Shown in pieces: positions 49,290 to 58,732 of a stretch of DNA of 64,000 nucleotides; within the stretch, counting starts at the first letter, position 1; each line of letters begins with the position of its first letter. The notes under the pieces were generated by a model. The model was not told where the DNA came from and ran no database searches. It saw only the letters and a list, made by a program, of their open reading frames with translations. The stretch covers positions 77,513 to 141,512 of the forward strand of contig CBFHKZ010000005.1 of NCBI GenBank assembly GCA_965656545.1, in the 5' to 3' direction. Source of the DNA: UBA7446 sp965656545. GTDB taxonomy: Bacteria; Bacteroidota; Bacteroidia; Flavobacteriales; Flavobacteriaceae. The position numbers were made by a program, and so were the translations under genes.

Positions 49290-51299
49290 TTATTCTTCAT
49301 GTATGAACGAAGATGCAGGAAGACCCTCTAGATTAAAAAGACTTGGCACTGCCTTATCTCTCCATCCATATCGCGCATATACGGGATTTTTAATACTATC
49401 ATTTTTCAGCTCAACTCTATTATCAATTATTTGAGCATTGGCAAAAACATATTTTTTGTCCAAACCAGCTATTTCAAATCCCAACAAATCCCCTTTTGAT
49501 ACGAGTTTACTGCCAGGATTTAAAAACTCTAGAATTAATTTGTCTCCATCTGCTTTAAGTCCTTGAAATATGGGTCCATACGGGATGATGTCAATATCAT
49601 AATCGTTGTATAGCGCTAATCTAGCTAATCTATTTCCAACTTCTTGTTTGTTAGATGGGTGTATGTTGTTAAAGTTACCTATATCAAGAGTAACAACCAT
49701 TCCTGTGTTTTTCAACTTTAAGGTGTGTCTTTGTGCTTCTCTTAACTTTTGGGATTTATCAGAATATGGATCTTTATTGATGTTGTATTGGAAAGGTGCA
49801 ATTTGAACATAATAAAAAGGAAAGTCATAATTCCATTTTTCACGCCAATCTTTAATCATTGCTGGAAACAGTTTTTGATATTGATCAGCACGCCCAACAT
49901 TTGATTCTCCCTGATACCATATTGCACCTTTAATGGTATAAGGCACTAAGGGATTTATCATTCCATTATAAAGAACTGTTGGAACTCCTGGGTTTAGTTT
50001 TTTAGTAACAGTTCTAGTGTTGAAATCCATTACAGCAAAACCATATACGTGAAACTTTTTGTTATGCAATTCCGCAACTATCTTATATTTCCAATCACCA
50101 CTTAATGAGATTTGAATATTGTTCTTAGCGCTTAATGTCATTGGGGCTAATATCTTACCTCTGCCCTCTAGGTCTATTGCTCTCAATGCAATTGAGTTAA
50201 CCCCTTTTTTTAGAATTGACTTGGGTATTTTAAACACTCTTTTTTTATTCCAATATCCAATTCCGGTAAGGCCTCCTACTTTGTGCCCATTAACATACGT
50301 TTCATCCATATCATCAACAGCTCCAATCGTAAGAGTATAATCAGTAGTTACGTCATCGATGAATATTTTTTTTCTAAACCAAACCGCTCCATCAAATTCA
50401 CCCCCATTTATATTATTGTCATAAATTCCCGGTAAGTGCATTTCTTTCCATTTACTGTCATCAAAGCTTGGTTTCGCAGCGTTGTCGTCATTTAAATTAA
50501 ATTTCACCCATTGTTCATCCGTTTTAGGCATTTCTAATTGTTGAAACTGTGAAAACCATCTTAATTCACTTTGATATTCAGAAGAGGTGTTTAAAGAATT
50601 TTTTATTTTTTTTAATTCATCAAAAGTATCTATGGTCTTTTTACTCGTCCATGACTCAGCTGGGGTTCCTCCCCAGCTTGAATGAATAATTCCAATAGGA
50701 ATTTTGAGCTTTTTATATAATTCTTTAGCAAAGAAATATGCTGATGCACTAAAATATTTCGTCTCATTAGGGCTTGAAATTTTCCAGCTACCTGTGATAT
50801 CCTTAGAGGGGTTTACCGAAATCTGTTTCTCTACATTAAACATCCTGATTTGTGAGTTTGCCGATTTTGCAATTTCTTCCTCTGCATTATTTATGATGTC
50901 ATTTGGAGGCCAACCCAATAATGTCATTTCCATATTTGATTGACCAGAGGCTAACCACACTTCGCCAATTAGCACATCGTTTATTATTCTTTGGTAGCTC
51001 TCTGATTGTATTTGAATTTTATATGGGCCGCCTGCGGTTGGCGTTTCAAGTGAAACACTCCAGTTCCCCGCCTTGTCAACGATTGTATTTACTTTTTTCC
51101 CCCAACTACTCGTAACAGTAATCTCATTAGTTGGCTCTGAAGTTCCCCAGAGGTTTACGTTAGATTTTTGTTGAAGAACCATGTGGTCTGAGAATAGAGG
51201 ATTTAGCTCTAGAGAATCTGTTGTGTTTTGCCCTTGCAGTGTGAAAAGGGGCAAAAAAAACAAAAAAAGTATTAAACTAAAATAAATTTTATTGGCCAT
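49290..51299 (-). CDS. Sialate O-acetylesterase-like SGNH hydrolase
   Basis: A 669-residue secreted enzyme. The signal peptide ends LQGQN. The SGNH nucleophile is Ser121 in LASGQSNMEM, and later blocks are WYQGESNVGRADQY and the DxxH-like NIHPSNKQEVGNRLA. A beta-sandwich (about residues 265-395, with VWFRKKIFIDDV) is inserted between the two halves of the hydrolase domain, as in the bacterial sialate O-acetylesterase/CE20-type family. In plant or algal glycan loci such enzymes remove acetyl groups from other sugars. It is the last gene of the GH92 operon, so acetylated mannosides are a plausible substrate. Confidence 0.85.
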   Translation of the reverse strand: MANKIYFSLILFLFFLPLFTLQGQNTTDSLELNPLFSDHMVLQQKSNVNLWGTSEPTNEITVTSSWGKKVNTIVDKAGNWSVSLETPTAGGPYKIQIQSESYQRIINDVLIGEVWLASGQSNMEMTLLGWPPNDIINNAEEEIAKSANSQIRMFNVEKQISVNPSKDITGSWKISSPNETKYFSASAYFFAKELYKKLKIPIGIIHSSWGGTPAESWTSKKTIDTFDELKKIKNSLNTSSEYQSELRWFSQFQQLEMPKTDEQWVKFNLNDDNAAKPSFDDSKWKEMHLPGIYDNNINGGEFDGAVWFRKKIFIDDVTTDYTLTIGAVDDMDETYVNGHKVGGLTGIGYWNKKRVFKIPKSILKKGVNSIALRAIDLEGRGKILAPMTLSAKNNIQISLSGDWKYKIVAELHNKKFHVYGFAVMDFNTRTVTKKLNPGVPTVLYNGMINPLVPYTIKGAIWYQGESNVGRADQYQKLFPAMIKDWREKWNYDFPFYYVQIAPFQYNINKDPYSDKSQKLREAQRHTLKLKNTGMVVTLDIGNFNNIHPSNKQEVGNRLARLALYNDYDIDIIPYGPIFQGLKADGDKLILEFLNPGSKLVSKGDLLGFEIAGLDKKYVFANAQIIDNRVELKNDSIKNPVYARYGWRDKAVPSLFNLEGLPASSFIHEE

Positions 51300-51355
51300 A
51301 TTCTTTTTCTATATAAAACTCCTTTTTTTTGCTGAGTAGTTAAACTACAACTACA

Positions 51356-53665
51356 TTAATTATTTATTGAAAATGGCCTAGATTTTTTGCTTTTCCCGCG
51401 CTCTAAATTTGGAGTTTTGGTCATCTCCATTGAAAATACTTCCCCATTCATAATGTCATCGTAAAGGAAATAATTTAAGTCATAGCTTATATTGTTTTTC
51501 AAAATGGAATCAATATATACATTTTCAGAGGTGTTATTATTAGCCTTAATCTCAAAAGTATTTCCATTTTCAAGATGAAGTTTAACATTTGAAAACAAGG
51601 GGCTTCCAATAGCGTACTCTCCTGTTCCAGGAGCTACAGGATACATTCCAATAGCAGAAAAAACATACCAAGCAGATGTTTGACCATTATCTTCATCGCC
51701 GCACAATCCGTCAGGGTAAGGAGTGTAAAGCTTTTTCATAACATCTCTTGAAAGCATCTGAGTTTTCCAAGGCTGACCAAGCCAATTATACAAATAGATG
51801 GCGTGTTGAACAGGTTGATTTCCATGAGCATACTGACCCATGTCACTAATAATCATTTCTGTAATTTCATGAATCTGTTTACCGTAATACGAAAAATTAA
51901 ATGTAGGCGGTGCTGTAAAGACTTCGTCCAAACGATTTCTCATTATATCTATCCCTCCAAATGATTTTGCCAATCCAATCGGATCATGAAATACACACCA
52001 GGTCCAATGCCATGATGATCCCTCTGTAAATGCATCCCCCCATTTGTCTGGAGTAAAGGTCTCAGCCCAAGAACCATCTTTGTTCTTACCTCTCATAAAA
52101 CCAATTTCAGAGTCAAATAAATTCTTATAGTTTAAACTTCTTTTCTTAAACAGTTTGACCTCATCTATGGGTCTGTTTAATGCCGTAGCTAATTCAGAAA
52201 TTGCCCAATCAGCAAATGCATATTCTAACGTTCTTGCTGCGTTTTCATTTACACCAACATCATAGGGTATATAACCTAATGAATTATAATGCTTATATCC
52301 AAGTCGTCCTACCGAACTGAGGGGACCTTCGGTTGTTGTGTTTTTTAAGATCGCTTCATAAAGGATATTAATATCATACCCCCTTATACCCCTTAAATAC
52401 GCATCAGCTATGTTAATGGCAGAATTAGATCCTATCATACTATTTCTATGGCCCGGACTTGCCCATTCTGGTAGCCAGCCACTTTCTTTGTATGTATTAA
52501 CAAGTCCTTGCATAACTTGGCTTAAAAATTCAGGATACATGATGGTGAAAAAGGGAAAGACAGCTCTAAACGTATCCCAAAATCCATTATCCGTAAACAT
52601 GTAACCGGGAAGTACTTTTCCATTATATGGACTGTAATGTACAATGTTGTTATTTGAGTCAATCTCATAAAATTTTCTGGGGAATAATAAAACTCGGTAT
52701 AAAGCAGTATAAAATGTTCTAAGCTGTTCGTTTGTGCCTCCTTGAATTTCGATTTTATTCAATTCATTGTTCCATATTTGCTTGGCTTTGTTTTTAGTTT
52801 GATTAAAAGAGTCTGTGCCGATTTCTCTTTTCATATTCAACTCTGCCTGTTCTAAGCTAATAAAGGACGATGCAACTTTAGCTGTTATTTTTTCATTATC
52901 CTTTGTTTTAAAGCTTAGCACCGCACCAACATGGTATCCTTCAGCTACTAATTCTGATGATAAATTATTGTTGTCTAATGCCTGAGATTTGTTACTATTC
53001 CATGTTTGGATATTTTCAAAATCCTTATCAAAATAGAGTACAAAATAATTGTGGAAATTCTCAGGTACTCCGCCGCTGTTATTTCTACAATAACCAACTA
53101 CTTTTCGTTCTTTGGGATAAACTTTCACCATAGAGTTTTTAAAAAACCCATCAATTAAGACATGAGATTCATCACTTTCAGGAAATGTAAACTGAAATTG
53201 AGCTCCTCGCTCAGTTGGTGTGATTTCGGTTGTAACATCATAGTTTGCTAGATATACTTTATAGTAGTGGGGTTTGCTAATCTCAGTTTTGTGAGAGAAC
53301 CAAGATCCACGTTCATCCTCACTTATTATAATTTTTCCCGTTTCTGGGAATAAAGAAAAGGCAGCATAGTCATTAATCCATGGACTAGGTTGGTGTGTTT
53401 GTTTGAATCCTAAAATTTTAGTTGCATCATACGTATAGCCCCATCCGCTGCCCATTTTCCCTGTCTGAGGAGTCCAAAAATTCATTCCCCAGGGTGTTGC
53501 AACTGCTGGGTATGTGTTCCCATTCGAAAGCTCAAATTCAGAATCTGATCCTACTAAGGGATTAACTAAATCTACAAGACTATCTGTTTTTTCACTACCC
53601 TTCTGAGCCCCAATTTCAAAAGAAATTAATAGCAGCATTAGTAGTATAATAATATTATTTTTCAT
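51356..53665 (-). CDS. GH92 alpha-mannosidase, alpha-1,2-type signature
   Basis: A 769-residue secreted GH92 enzyme (signal peptide ending IGAQK), an inverting calcium-dependent exo-alpha-mannosidase. The N-terminal beta-sandwich is followed by an (alpha/alpha)6 barrel. Glu548 in FTEGSSWHW, His599-Glu600 in KQIHEIT, and Asp657/Asp659 in CGDEDNGQ have spacings 51, 109 and 111. These equal the spacings of E533, H584-E585, D642 and D644 as I recall them for the alpha-1,2-mannosidase BT3990. That favours alpha-1,2 specificity. It lies in a row of three GH92 genes and is followed by the esterase. Confidence 0.92.
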   Translation of the reverse strand: MKNNIIILLMLLLISFEIGAQKGSEKTDSLVDLVNPLVGSDSEFELSNGNTYPAVATPWGMNFWTPQTGKMGSGWGYTYDATKILGFKQTHQPSPWINDYAAFSLFPETGKIIISEDERGSWFSHKTEISKPHYYKVYLANYDVTTEITPTERGAQFQFTFPESDESHVLIDGFFKNSMVKVYPKERKVVGYCRNNSGGVPENFHNYFVLYFDKDFENIQTWNSNKSQALDNNNLSSELVAEGYHVGAVLSFKTKDNEKITAKVASSFISLEQAELNMKREIGTDSFNQTKNKAKQIWNNELNKIEIQGGTNEQLRTFYTALYRVLLFPRKFYEIDSNNNIVHYSPYNGKVLPGYMFTDNGFWDTFRAVFPFFTIMYPEFLSQVMQGLVNTYKESGWLPEWASPGHRNSMIGSNSAINIADAYLRGIRGYDINILYEAILKNTTTEGPLSSVGRLGYKHYNSLGYIPYDVGVNENAARTLEYAFADWAISELATALNRPIDEVKLFKKRSLNYKNLFDSEIGFMRGKNKDGSWAETFTPDKWGDAFTEGSSWHWTWCVFHDPIGLAKSFGGIDIMRNRLDEVFTAPPTFNFSYYGKQIHEITEMIISDMGQYAHGNQPVQHAIYLYNWLGQPWKTQMLSRDVMKKLYTPYPDGLCGDEDNGQTSAWYVFSAIGMYPVAPGTGEYAIGSPLFSNVKLHLENGNTFEIKANNNTSENVYIDSILKNNISYDLNYFLYDDIMNGEVFSMEMTKTPNLERGKSKKSRPFSINN

Positions 53666-53713
53666 CCATTAACTTTTAAAGGAAAATTAAATTTTGATTA
53701 GTTAAAAAGGGGA

Positions 53714-56044
53714 TTAGTAAACAACAGATTTTGGACGATCACTTTGGTCAGCAGCAAACTTTTTGTTAGGTTTTGGTCCCATCAAGAAACGTAACGTACC
53801 CCCTTCAACGATATTCTTATGAGTTATAAATGATTTGCTGTAAGGCTCACCGTTAAGTGTTACCGATTGGATGTATATATTTTCATCCCCGTTATTTTTA
53901 GCTTCCACGATAAACTTTTTGCCCATTGGTAATTCAATAACTGCTGAATCAAATAAGGGTCTTCCAAAAACATAGGCTCCATTTGATGGATTCACCGAAT
54001 AAAATCCTATTGATGACAACACATACCAAGCAGACATTTGCCCACAATCTTCATTGCCGCTTAAACCATCAGGCTGATCTCGATACAACTCATTCATTAT
54101 ATAATCTACTTTATCAGCGATTTTATATTGCTCGCCTGCATAGGCATATAAATAGGCCGTGTGATGACTTGGTTCGTTACCATGAGCATATTGCCCAATC
54201 ATTCCAGTAATGTCTAAAGAGGCTCCTTCCCCTAAATCAGAAGATCTACTAAAGAGTTCATCTAATTTTTCAACAAATGGTAGGTCTCCGCCGAGTAGGT
54301 TAATTAATCCCTCTGGATCTTGAGGAACCATCCATAAATATTGCCATGCATTACCCTCACAGTAGTCGTTAATACGGTGAAGAGCAGATACTGGGTCAAA
54401 AGGAGTTCTCCAACTACCATCAGAAAGTTTACCTCGCATAAATCTAGTTTCTTGGTCAAAGTATTCTTGATATCCTTTAGCTCTTTTTTCAAAGTATGCC
54501 GCGTCTTCTTTCTTACCTAATTTTTCGGCAAGCTTAGCTATCCCCCAATCGCTTATTGCATATTCCATTGCGCTTGCCACGGACTCAGCTCCATGATCAG
54601 CGGGTATATATCCGTATTTCATTAAATCCTTTACTCCAGGCTCAAAGTCACCAGTAGCGGTAGTTTTTACTGCTTCATATGCTTTTTCCAAATCAATACC
54701 TTCAAACCCTTTTAAACAGGCATCAACAACTACTGGAATAGCGCTATACCCTGGCATTGTATTCGTTTCATTGCCCCTTAAATGCCATACAGGTAATTTT
54801 CCTTGTTGCTCATATATTAGTAACATTGAATTAATCATGTCGCTTACTCGCTCTGGCTGGGTTATGGTATATAGTGGATGAGCTGCCCTGTAAGTGTCCC
54901 ACAATGAAAACAGTGTGTAATTTGTAAAGCCGGGGTCTGCATATACTTTTTTATCCGTTCCTCTATATTCTCCATTTACGTCATTAAATATATTTGGTGC
55001 AATCATGGTATGGAACATAGCTGTGTAAAAGATTCGCTTTTTGGTTAAATCTGTTGTTGTTATTTTAACCTTGGAAAGTTCCTTGTTCCATTTTCTGTCA
55101 GCGTTATCAGCAATCAAATCAAAATCCCAATGTGGAATTTCAGATTCTATATTTTCTAATGCGTTTTTAGAGCTTACAGGTGAAATTCCCATTTTTAGTT
55201 TTATTACCTCATACTTTTCGGTTTTGAATTCTAGAATCCCCTTAGTATAAACTCCTTTAGCTTCATCTCCGTCAAGTTTCTGATTTTCTTCATAGAGTAT
55301 AAAATCAGAGATAGGTTTAGAAGAAACTAAAGTAAAATATTCTCTTTGGTCACTTGCCCACCCTTTTGAAAAACGATAACCTTCAAAAGTGGTTTCATTA
55401 ATTTGGTGGAGGTATGTTTCTACGGATGTGTCAGAATTACCCTCACTTAAATCAATAATTATTCTTGCCTCATCGGATTCTGGAAACGTATATCTGTGCA
55501 TCCCTACCCGTTCGGATGCAGTTAGTTCAACTTTTATATCATAGTCATCTAGCTGTACGCTATAATACCCTGGTTTAGCGACTTCGGTTTCTTTTCTGTA
55601 GAAAGAGGCGTAGGCTTCTTCAGGTTTTTTATCACCGTGTGTTTTGTACCATGATTTTTTTACATGACCAAGAAATTTGGTTTGTGTTGCTCCACTCCAT
55701 ATTTTTCGTTTTCCTGTGGCAGGCATTAGGATAAGTTCTCCTAAATCGGTAACACCAGTTCCACTTAAATTAAGGTGTGTCAAGCCTTTGACTATAGAGT
55801 CTGTATAGTGATACGAAGAAGACCAATCCCAACCTTTATAAAAATTACTAGGGCCTAGCTGTACTCCGCCGAAGGGAACATTGGCGCCAACAAATACATG
55901 CCCGTGACCTCCTGATCCAATAAAAGGATCCACAAACTTTGTTAAATTGTTGTCGTCTTCTTTGGTTAGGTTTTGACAAGAAAAAAATCCGAAGATTGAT
56001 ATAAATAGTAGTTTTATAGTTGCTTTTAATTGAATTGATTTCAT
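53714..56044 (-). CDS. GH92 alpha-mannosidase, lipoprotein
   Basis: A 776-residue GH92 enzyme with a lipoprotein signal (lipobox FFSC, Cys23), so it is membrane-anchored and perhaps surface-exposed. The general acid is Glu563 in YCEGNAWQYLW, and the base region is LSGNEDCGQMSAW with Asp666. The His-Glu pair seen in the neighbouring 51356-53665 enzyme is absent; DITGMIGQYAHGNEPSHH occurs in that place. Specificity should therefore differ, perhaps alpha-1,3 or alpha-1,6 linkages, though this cannot be read from sequence. It shares the operon with two other GH92 genes. Confidence 0.92.
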   Translation of the reverse strand: MKSIQLKATIKLLFISIFGFFSCQNLTKEDDNNLTKFVDPFIGSGGHGHVFVGANVPFGGVQLGPSNFYKGWDWSSSYHYTDSIVKGLTHLNLSGTGVTDLGELILMPATGKRKIWSGATQTKFLGHVKKSWYKTHGDKKPEEAYASFYRKETEVAKPGYYSVQLDDYDIKVELTASERVGMHRYTFPESDEARIIIDLSEGNSDTSVETYLHQINETTFEGYRFSKGWASDQREYFTLVSSKPISDFILYEENQKLDGDEAKGVYTKGILEFKTEKYEVIKLKMGISPVSSKNALENIESEIPHWDFDLIADNADRKWNKELSKVKITTTDLTKKRIFYTAMFHTMIAPNIFNDVNGEYRGTDKKVYADPGFTNYTLFSLWDTYRAAHPLYTITQPERVSDMINSMLLIYEQQGKLPVWHLRGNETNTMPGYSAIPVVVDACLKGFEGIDLEKAYEAVKTTATGDFEPGVKDLMKYGYIPADHGAESVASAMEYAISDWGIAKLAEKLGKKEDAAYFEKRAKGYQEYFDQETRFMRGKLSDGSWRTPFDPVSALHRINDYCEGNAWQYLWMVPQDPEGLINLLGGDLPFVEKLDELFSRSSDLGEGASLDITGMIGQYAHGNEPSHHTAYLYAYAGEQYKIADKVDYIMNELYRDQPDGLSGNEDCGQMSAWYVLSSIGFYSVNPSNGAYVFGRPLFDSAVIELPMGKKFIVEAKNNGDENIYIQSVTLNGEPYSKSFITHKNIVEGGTLRFLMGPKPNKKFAADQSDRPKSVVY

Positions 56045-56074
56045 TTTTTTATAATTATTTATACCCTTAATTGG

Positions 56075-58291
56075 TTAATGTTTAGAAGTAATTGTTTCGT
56101 TTGTTATTTTTTGAAAACTTGGAGAAGTAGTATTTAATCCCCAATTGTAGTTAATATTATTCGATGTTTTAAAATTAAGTGTGCCTCCGTTTTTAATTTC
56201 ACTCCAATGAATCCATGGTGTTTTTTTGTTCTTCCCATTTAGTTTTAAAGACTTTATATAATGTTTGTCTTTAGAACCCCCAGCGATGAGGAGTCTTCCA
56301 TTTGGAAAATCAATAGAAATTTCTTCAAACTGAGGTGCATTTATAGAGAATCCTCCAATGCCTGGAATCATGGGATAAAGACCTATTGAAGCAAACACAT
56401 ACCAAGAGCCCATTGTTCCTAAGTCATCATTTCCAGGTAAACCATTTGATTCTGAAGAATACATTTCATTAAAAACTCTATGAATAACCTTTGATACTTT
56501 GTAAGGTGAATGTGTCCAGTTATAAATCCATGGCGCTTGAAAATTTGGTTCATTTCCTGAAGCAAACCAATCATCTTCATATCTTGCATCTAGACGTGTA
56601 AAAAATTCATCCAATCGCTTAACTGCCATTTTTGAGCCACCAATCGTATCAATAAGTCCCTTAAGATTGTGGGGGACCATCCAGAAATAATTTTTATAAG
56701 TTGCTTCAGTCCAATCCTCTGTTAGATCTTTCCAATTGCCATTAGTGTCTTTAGAATTGAGCCACTTATTCTTTGAATTGTATATATTTTTCCAATTTTG
56801 CGAGCGGTTTATGAAATATCCTGCATCTTTTTTATTTTTCATAGCCTGAAGCGCAAACTGTCCAATTGCAAAATCAGAGGAAGTATATTCTAACATTAAT
56901 GATGCCTTTGTGAACCCCTTACTCATGTATTGCTCTAAATAAGGCCTTATTTCTCTATTCTGTGAATATGAATTGGGAATGGTTGCGCCACTTTTCATGA
57001 ATTTGTATGCCTTTTTTAAATCAAATTTATTTGCCCCAAAAACATAGGAGTTAGCAATTAAAGTTGGCGTTGGATCTCCTTGCATAATGCCTGTTTCTAT
57101 GTTTGCCAAAATCCATCTTCCATAACCGCCACTTTGTTCAGCAAAATCTACTAAAGATTGCATCATGTCGCTGCTTTTGTCTGGATATAACATTGCAATT
57201 AATTGCGATTGAGTTCTGTAAGTATCCCAAACACTAAATGAGCTGTATTGATCCTTGCGGGTTGTCTTGTGAGTAATAAAGTCTGCACCCATATACTCGC
57301 CATTCACATCACTAATAATGTTTGGATGAATAAGAGAATGATATAGATGAGTATAAAATTGTATTAACCTGTCTTTGCTTGGAGATTTGACCGCTATTTT
57401 TGATAGGTTTTTATTCCAAACTTTCTCAGCGTTTTCTTTGTAAGCAGCAAAGCCACCTTTTAAAGTATTGGAATCAAGATTTTTTTTAGCATTTTCAATG
57501 GATACATATGAAATTGCAATTCTATAATTAACTTCTTTGTCTGTGTCAAAGGTGAAGTATGCGCCTGAATTTTGACCAAACGCAAGTTTAGAGTCCTGAG
57601 ATATTTTGTTTTTTGTCCACGTCCCTTTTGAATCAAAAGGCCTGTCAAATTCAGCAGCAAAATATATTTTATAATTGGTTTCCGATCCACAAAAATCTCC
57701 TCCCTCTGCAAAGCCCTCGCAAGTGTTATCAGACGTGATTTTAATCATGGCATTCGTAACATTTGTAGTACTCACGCCAGATCCAATTAATACAGTCCCG
57801 TTTTTATTTGATTTGTTAAACGAAAAATTCGCAATGCCTGCTCTTTTGTTGACCGTTAATTTGGCAAAAGTTTTGTTGGGCATTTGTAAAGAAAGAAATC
57901 CAGCATGAGACTTAATGATGGCATCATATTTCTTAAAAGCTTTCATGTCATTTGGAGACTCCGTTAATTCACCGCTTAGCGGCAACACGGGAAAGTTTCC
58001 CATGTGAGGGCATCCTGCGCCACTTAATTGATTCACTACAAAACCTTTTTGAGGAGAAAAGAAACTTGGAGTGAATTGTATCATACCAAAAGGATAAGTA
58101 GCCCCAATGAAATTAAAACCACAACCCAACCCATTGCCTTCTGTACCAATTTGAGTGTCAACTAACTTTGTGTAGGATTGAGCCAAAGTCTTATGAGAAC
58201 CATAAAAGAAAAATATTATGAGTAACAGAAAAAACTTAGGTCTACAGAAAACTATCTGTATTGTTTTTGCAGAATATTCTAATCCAGACAT
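56075..58291 (-). CDS. GH92-family glycoside hydrolase, divergent
   Basis: A 738-residue GH92 protein and first gene of the minus-strand operon. The N-terminus has a long leader before a hydrophobic stretch (about residues 19-36, ending KTLAQS), so a start further downstream or an atypical signal is possible. The catalytic acid candidate is Glu529 in WTEATYKNYFW; the base region is LPGNDDLGTMGSW; GNEPNFQAPWIYNW follows the family pattern. EGNAWQY is replaced and the GRWILANIETGIMQGDP segment differs from both neighbours. It is the most divergent of the three and probably cleaves another mannoside linkage or a decorated residue. Confidence 0.88.
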   Translation of the reverse strand: MSGLEYSAKTIQIVFCRPKFFLLLIIFFFYGSHKTLAQSYTKLVDTQIGTEGNGLGCGFNFIGATYPFGMIQFTPSFFSPQKGFVVNQLSGAGCPHMGNFPVLPLSGELTESPNDMKAFKKYDAIIKSHAGFLSLQMPNKTFAKLTVNKRAGIANFSFNKSNKNGTVLIGSGVSTTNVTNAMIKITSDNTCEGFAEGGDFCGSETNYKIYFAAEFDRPFDSKGTWTKNKISQDSKLAFGQNSGAYFTFDTDKEVNYRIAISYVSIENAKKNLDSNTLKGGFAAYKENAEKVWNKNLSKIAVKSPSKDRLIQFYTHLYHSLIHPNIISDVNGEYMGADFITHKTTRKDQYSSFSVWDTYRTQSQLIAMLYPDKSSDMMQSLVDFAEQSGGYGRWILANIETGIMQGDPTPTLIANSYVFGANKFDLKKAYKFMKSGATIPNSYSQNREIRPYLEQYMSKGFTKASLMLEYTSSDFAIGQFALQAMKNKKDAGYFINRSQNWKNIYNSKNKWLNSKDTNGNWKDLTEDWTEATYKNYFWMVPHNLKGLIDTIGGSKMAVKRLDEFFTRLDARYEDDWFASGNEPNFQAPWIYNWTHSPYKVSKVIHRVFNEMYSSESNGLPGNDDLGTMGSWYVFASIGLYPMIPGIGGFSINAPQFEEISIDFPNGRLLIAGGSKDKHYIKSLKLNGKNKKTPWIHWSEIKNGGTLNFKTSNNINYNWGLNTTSPSFQKITNETITSKH

Positions 58292-58732
58292 GAATGTGGT
58301 ATAATTATAATATCAATTAACAGATTTCAGGCTTAATAAAAAACAAATATAATTTGATGAAATTAGCCTGAAGCTTAATTGTTAATTAGACAACGATTAA
58401 TTTTTACTCTTATTTACTTAATTTAAGCTATTAAGGAGTTTGTTAAACCTCAAATTATTAAAGAAATAATTGTGATTACCTTTAATTAACGAATTAATAA
58501 TTTACGAGCTATATTAATAAGATTAATGCAAAGTTAATCTACTATTAATTGTTTTCTAATTTTATAACTAACCCAACTAATCTAAGTTTACACACATAAA
58601 AATTAAAGATAAAAAGCGGCGCCTCACAAACAACATCTTAAAATACCGTTGCAATCTCTAATTTAAAACAAAATGTTGGTATCTGGTATAACTATTAGTT
58701 ACTAACTTATTAATAACCAAATATTTCATAAC
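58292..58732. other. Divergent control region between the GH92 operon and susC
   Basis: This 441-base gap holds no gene. It is very AT-rich and dense in TTAAT/ATTAA half-sites. The clearest structure is a nested inverted repeat at 58513-58549. No consensus TAnnTTTG element with a well-placed TTG was found for either operon, consistent with promoters that need an activator. Confidence 0.6.
58513..58549. promoter_or_regulatory. Nested inverted repeat, candidate operator
   Basis: AGATTAA-TGCAAAG-TTAATCT (58520-58540) is a perfect 7-bp dyad. Outside it lie ATTAATA (58513-58519) and TATTAAT (58543-58549), again inverse complements. It is centred about 200 bases upstream of susC and is a candidate binding site for the locus regulator. 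Confidence 0.5.

Noticed and set aside
51815..51817. Gln617 in HGNQPVQH of the 51356-53665 GH92 enzyme as loss of the catalytic acid, pointing to a mannose-1-phosphate uncapping enzyme.
   Set aside because: Spacing to the other conserved residues places the general acid at Glu548 in FTEGSSWHW, which is present. Residue 617 is not that position.
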